Positions 3,982-5,598 of a stretch of 5,598 nt of DNA are shown one piece after another. Both the position numbers and the translations under genes were made by a program. The DNA lies in contig JAFUPO010000049.1 of the NCBI GenBank assembly GCA_017481185.1, forward strand, positions 1 to 5,598, written 5' to 3'. Within the stretch, counting starts at the first letter, position 1; every line of letters begins with the position of its first letter. This stretch comes from Clostridia bacterium. Its GTDB lineage: Bacteria > Bacillota_A > Clostridia > Christensenellales > Aristaeellaceae. The notes under the pieces were generated by a model that was not told the origin of the DNA, searched no databases, and saw nothing but the letters and a program-made list of their open reading frames with translations.

Positions 3982-5151
3982 TTACAAGCTCATTAGGTCG
4001 TGAATACGCTCCCAGTCATCGCAGCCCAGCTCGCGCATCACGGCTGCGGCGTAGCGGTCGAAGGCCGTATGATCCACCAGGCGAAAAGCTGCTGCGCATA
4101 CATCCACAAAGGCGCTTGGGTTAGTTTTTTCCCACATCCAGCCGATACCAAGGAACCGCAGCAGCGCATAAATGGCGCATAGGGCAACGAATTCATCCTT
4201 CAGGCTCACCGGCCGGTCCTGAAAGGGGAAGCGCACAAAAAACATATGGTTTACCAGCATATGCTCAAACCAAATCTCCCACTTAGGCAGCACGGTTTCA
4301 AAATGAGCCCGGGCCAAGGCGTACTTCTGAAAGGAATCTTCAAAGCAGGCCAGGGCGCTTTCGCCATAGGCGCGAATACTGCCGCTGCGCTCATCCAACA
4401 GTTCGATCATACCCCGGGCGATTGTCAGGCCAAAGTCTAAATGCCCTTGGGTCAGTTCCCTGGGTTCCAGGGGATGCAGCCGCCGCTGGCCGTGCAAAAG
4501 CCGCTCCACCTGTTCTTCATCTCGAGTGGCCAAAGCTTCATCCAAAGCCCACAGGGCATGACCGGTGGCGATGACCCGCTGTGGCATGGGCAGCAGCTGG
4601 TTCTGCATATGGCGAATCAGCCAAAGGCGAATCTTCTGCTCGCGGCCCAGGGTCTCAAAGCTTGTGGTGCGCTGCACGGGCCCGGGCACATCAAATGAAA
4701 GCTCCTTTTCAATAAACTCAATGGGCTCGTCGCGGTTAAAGAGCATCTCCAGCACCGCTTCACAGCTGTTAGCGCAGGAACATTCATAGCCGTTCTCTAA
4801 CCTTACGCCCCTGGGATAGAGGCGGCACACATAGCTTAAGGCCCTCTCCCCAAGCTCTGCGTGCATGGCGCAACGGCCATCCTCCAAGCGCATGGGGCAT
4901 TGGCCATCATACCGGGGAGAAATCTCGGCATAAGCCTCCGGGGTAGGATGCAGCTTGATGCGCAGGCCAACATCCAGCTTTCGCCTAAGCTCCGGGGAAC
5001 AGTCTTCGCCAATCAGGTGATGATAATCCTCAACGGTAAAGGATATGGGCCAGCCCTCGCAGCAGGCTGAACGGCAGTCGCCCATTTTGCAGGCAAATTG
5101 CGGATAATAATCAGGCACCAGATAATCGTGCTTCTCAAGCAATGCAATCAC
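3982..5151 (-). CDS. fliB: FliB-family (flagellin lysine N-methylase-like) cysteine-rich Fe-S protein
   Basis: The product has 389 residues. The N-terminal third has the FliB/YkgJ-type cysteine pattern: FAC(21)-x4-C26-x3-CC(30,31)-EGW, then C85 and C94 in CPMRLEDGRCAMH, C109 in LSYVCRLYPRG, and C124, C126, C130. In the FliB family such cysteines bind a [4Fe-4S] cluster, and the enzyme methylates flagellin lysines using S-adenosylmethionine. The remaining ~250 residues are helical-looking with no motif I can name. No flagellar gene is nearby, so the substrate may differ and the family name is the safest call. The GTG at 5151 has AAGAAG directly abutting it. A TTG at 5142 (codon 4) has AAGG at 8 nt and may be the true start. 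It has its own promoter and sits alone between two 5S-tRNA-Asn copies. No good terminator follows the stop, so it may read into the downstream 5S-tRNA unit. Confidence 0.85.
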   Translation of the reverse strand: MIALLEKHDYLVPDYYPQFACKMGDCRSACCEGWPISFTVEDYHHLIGEDCSPELRRKLDVGLRIKLHPTPEAYAEISPRYDGQCPMRLEDGRCAMHAELGERALSYVCRLYPRGVRLENGYECSCANSCEAVLEMLFNRDEPIEFIEKELSFDVPGPVQRTTSFETLGREQKIRLWLIRHMQNQLLPMPQRVIATGHALWALDEALATRDEEQVERLLHGQRRLHPLEPRELTQGHLDFGLTIARGMIELLDERSGSIRAYGESALACFEDSFQKYALARAHFETVLPKWEIWFEHMLVNHMFFVRFPFQDRPVSLKDEFVALCAIYALLRFLGIGWMWEKTNPSAFVDVCAAAFRLVDHTAFDRYAAAVMRELGCDDWERIHDLMSL

Positions 5152-5171
5152 CTTCTTTGGATCTCGGTCAA

Positions 5172-5201
5172 ATTATACGCCTCATTATATTCTATATGCA
5201 A
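5172..5201 (-). promoter_or_regulatory. Sigma-A promoter of the fliB-like gene
   Basis: Minus strand: TTGCAT (5201-5196), an 18-bp spacer, then consensus TATAAT (5177-5172) in an AT-rich spacer. The start near 5165 leaves a short leader of roughly 14-23 nt depending on the start codon. A second TATAAT at about 5184-5189 lacks a -35. Confidence 0.65.
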
Positions 5202-5298
5202 GATGTTTATGATTTTATCTCTAATTTTCTCTGTGCACCTAAAATTTCTTTTTATTTTTTTGTGCTGAAATTCTAGGCATTAGAAGGCCTTTACGAGC

Positions 5299-5328
5299 AA
5301 AAAGCCTCCAAGCGATGCTTGAAGGCTT
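5299..5328 (-). terminator. Intrinsic terminator at the end of the rRNA operon
   Basis: Minus strand AAGCCTTCAAGC pairs with GCTTGGAGGCTT (12 bp, one G-U) around loop ATC, followed by a run of T residues (5303-5299). It begins 2 nt after the tRNA CCA end. Confidence 0.85.
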
Positions 5329-5330
5329 AA

Positions 5331-5405
5331 TGGCTCCCCAGGTAGGGCTCGAACCTACAACAACTCGGTTAACAGCCGAGTGCTCTGCCATTGAGCTACT
5401 GAGGA
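5331..5405 (-). tRNA. tRNA-Asn (anticodon GTT), copy 2
   Basis: Identical 75-nt cloverleaf to copy 1, with encoded CCA, loop CTGTTAA and T loop TTCGAGC. It follows the 5S gene by 9 nt and is the last gene before the terminator at 5299-5328, apparently the distal gene of an rRNA operon entering from the right edge. Confidence 0.97.
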
Positions 5406-5414
5406 ATATTGGGA

Positions 5415-5530
5415 TCCGGCGGCGACCTACTCTCCCGGGCCGTTGCCAGCCAAGTACCATCGGCGCTGAGGGGCTTAACTTCTGTGTTCGGGATGGGTAC
5501 AGGTGTGACCCCCTCGCCATTACCACCGGA
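5415..5530 (-). rRNA. rrf: 5S ribosomal RNA, copy 2
   Basis: About 116 nt, identical to copy 1 except for one base near the 5' end, which here gives an uninterrupted helix I (TCCGGTGGT with GCCGCCGGA). No promoter is visible just upstream. The sequence to its right resembles a 23S trailer, so this copy is probably transcribed as part of a 16S-23S-5S operon. Confidence 0.96.
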
Positions 5531-5550
5531 AATCGTAACTTATTCAATTG

Positions 5551-5572
5551 CCGCACCTTGACAACTGCACAC
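5551..5572 (-). other. Probable 23S rRNA 3' trailer (processing-stalk arm)
   Basis: On the minus strand the stretch containing TGCAGTTGTCAAGGTGC resembles the 3' arm that, in Firmicutes rRNA precursors, pairs with a CCTTGAAAACTGCA-like leader before 23S to form the RNase III stalk. The 23S gene itself is not in the window and would begin (at its 3' end) shortly past base 5598. The partner arm is not visible. Confidence 0.45.
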
Positions 5573-5598
5573 TCTTACTCCACTCTCTTAACCTTCAC

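Larger units (their letters stand above)
5331..5533. repeat. Direct repeat, copy 2 (5S rRNA plus tRNA-Asn)
   Basis: Partner of 3708-3910, in the same orientation with three differences (5411, 5413, 5529). Together the two copies bracket the fliB-like gene and its promoter. Confidence 0.95.

Noticed and set aside
3963..3988. Possible terminator after the fliB-like gene
   Set aside because: The AGCT/AGCT stem is only 4 bp, and the longer inverted repeat is interrupted and lacks a T-tract. The A/T run fits better as an upstream element of the 5S promoter.
3707..4003. 98-codon plus-strand open frame beginning MAPQVGLEPTTTRL
   Set aside because: It is antisense to tRNA-Asn and 5S, a common false gene over RNA loci.
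5243..5262. T-rich plus-strand tract in the spacer as a terminator
   Set aside because: No hairpin precedes it and no plus-strand gene ends there.
5558..5563. Plus-strand TTGACA as a promoter -35
   Set aside because: No -10 element lies at a suitable distance. It falls in the probable 23S trailer read on the other strand.
1..5598. CRISPR array, insertion sequence or phage attachment machinery
   Set aside because: There are no short regularly spaced repeats and no transposase, integrase or terminal inverted repeats. The only long repeat is the 5S-tRNA pair.

Overview
The window looks like a chromosomal fragment of a Gram-positive, Clostridia-type bacterium. The evidence is strong AAGGAGG/AGGAGG ribosome binding sites, two extracytoplasmic-function (ECF) sigma genes each followed by a single-pass membrane protein, a FliB-type cysteine-rich protein, and 5S/tRNA-Asn sequences of Firmicutes type. 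The coding sequence is moderately GC-rich, and the spacers next to the RNA genes are AT-rich. Every supported gene is on the minus strand, so transcription runs right to left.

Right end (about 5150-5598): the tail of a ribosomal RNA operon. A sequence resembling a 23S processing trailer is followed by a 5S rRNA gene, a tRNA-Asn(GTT) gene and an intrinsic terminator. The 23S gene itself would lie just past the right edge.

Middle (3982-5151): one gene with its own likely sigma-A promoter, encoding a FliB-family (flagellin lysine N-methylase-like) Fe-S protein. Just after its stop codon is a second, nearly identical 5S-tRNA-Asn pair (3708-3907). This copy has no 23S in front of it. It has its own promoter (TTGACA, 17 bp, TAGGAT) and a strong terminator, so it appears to be a free-standing 5S-tRNA transcription unit. 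The two copies are direct repeats 1623 bp apart and bracket the fliB-like gene.

Left two thirds (1-3618): two tandem ECF sigma / membrane anti-sigma-like modules with a secreted protein between them. The order of transcription is sigma A (3618-3115), its overlapping membrane partner (3122-1923), a secreted cysteine-containing protein of unknown function (1856-969), sigma B (896-432), and its overlapping membrane partner (442 to beyond base 1). In both modules the sigma stop overlaps the partner start, which suggests translational coupling. The two sigma proteins share an unusual D[IL]PEP[SA][VI]P linker, so the modules are probably paralogous.

The most unusual signals are in the control of these modules. 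(i) Both anti-sigma-like genes carry a perfect internal AAGGAGG exactly 8 nt before an in-frame start codon, directly in front of the membrane segment. That start would yield a short form that looks like a classical signal-peptide protein without the cytoplasmic sigma-binding region. (ii) A CGTCT element lies 29-36 nt upstream of the start codon of both sigma genes and the secreted-protein gene, as expected for an ECF -10 element. (iii) Before the secreted-protein gene this element is the loop of a perfect 10-bp hairpin whose 3' arm is the ribosome binding site. Only read-through transcripts would therefore carry the sequestering arm. These regulatory ideas are inference from sequence.
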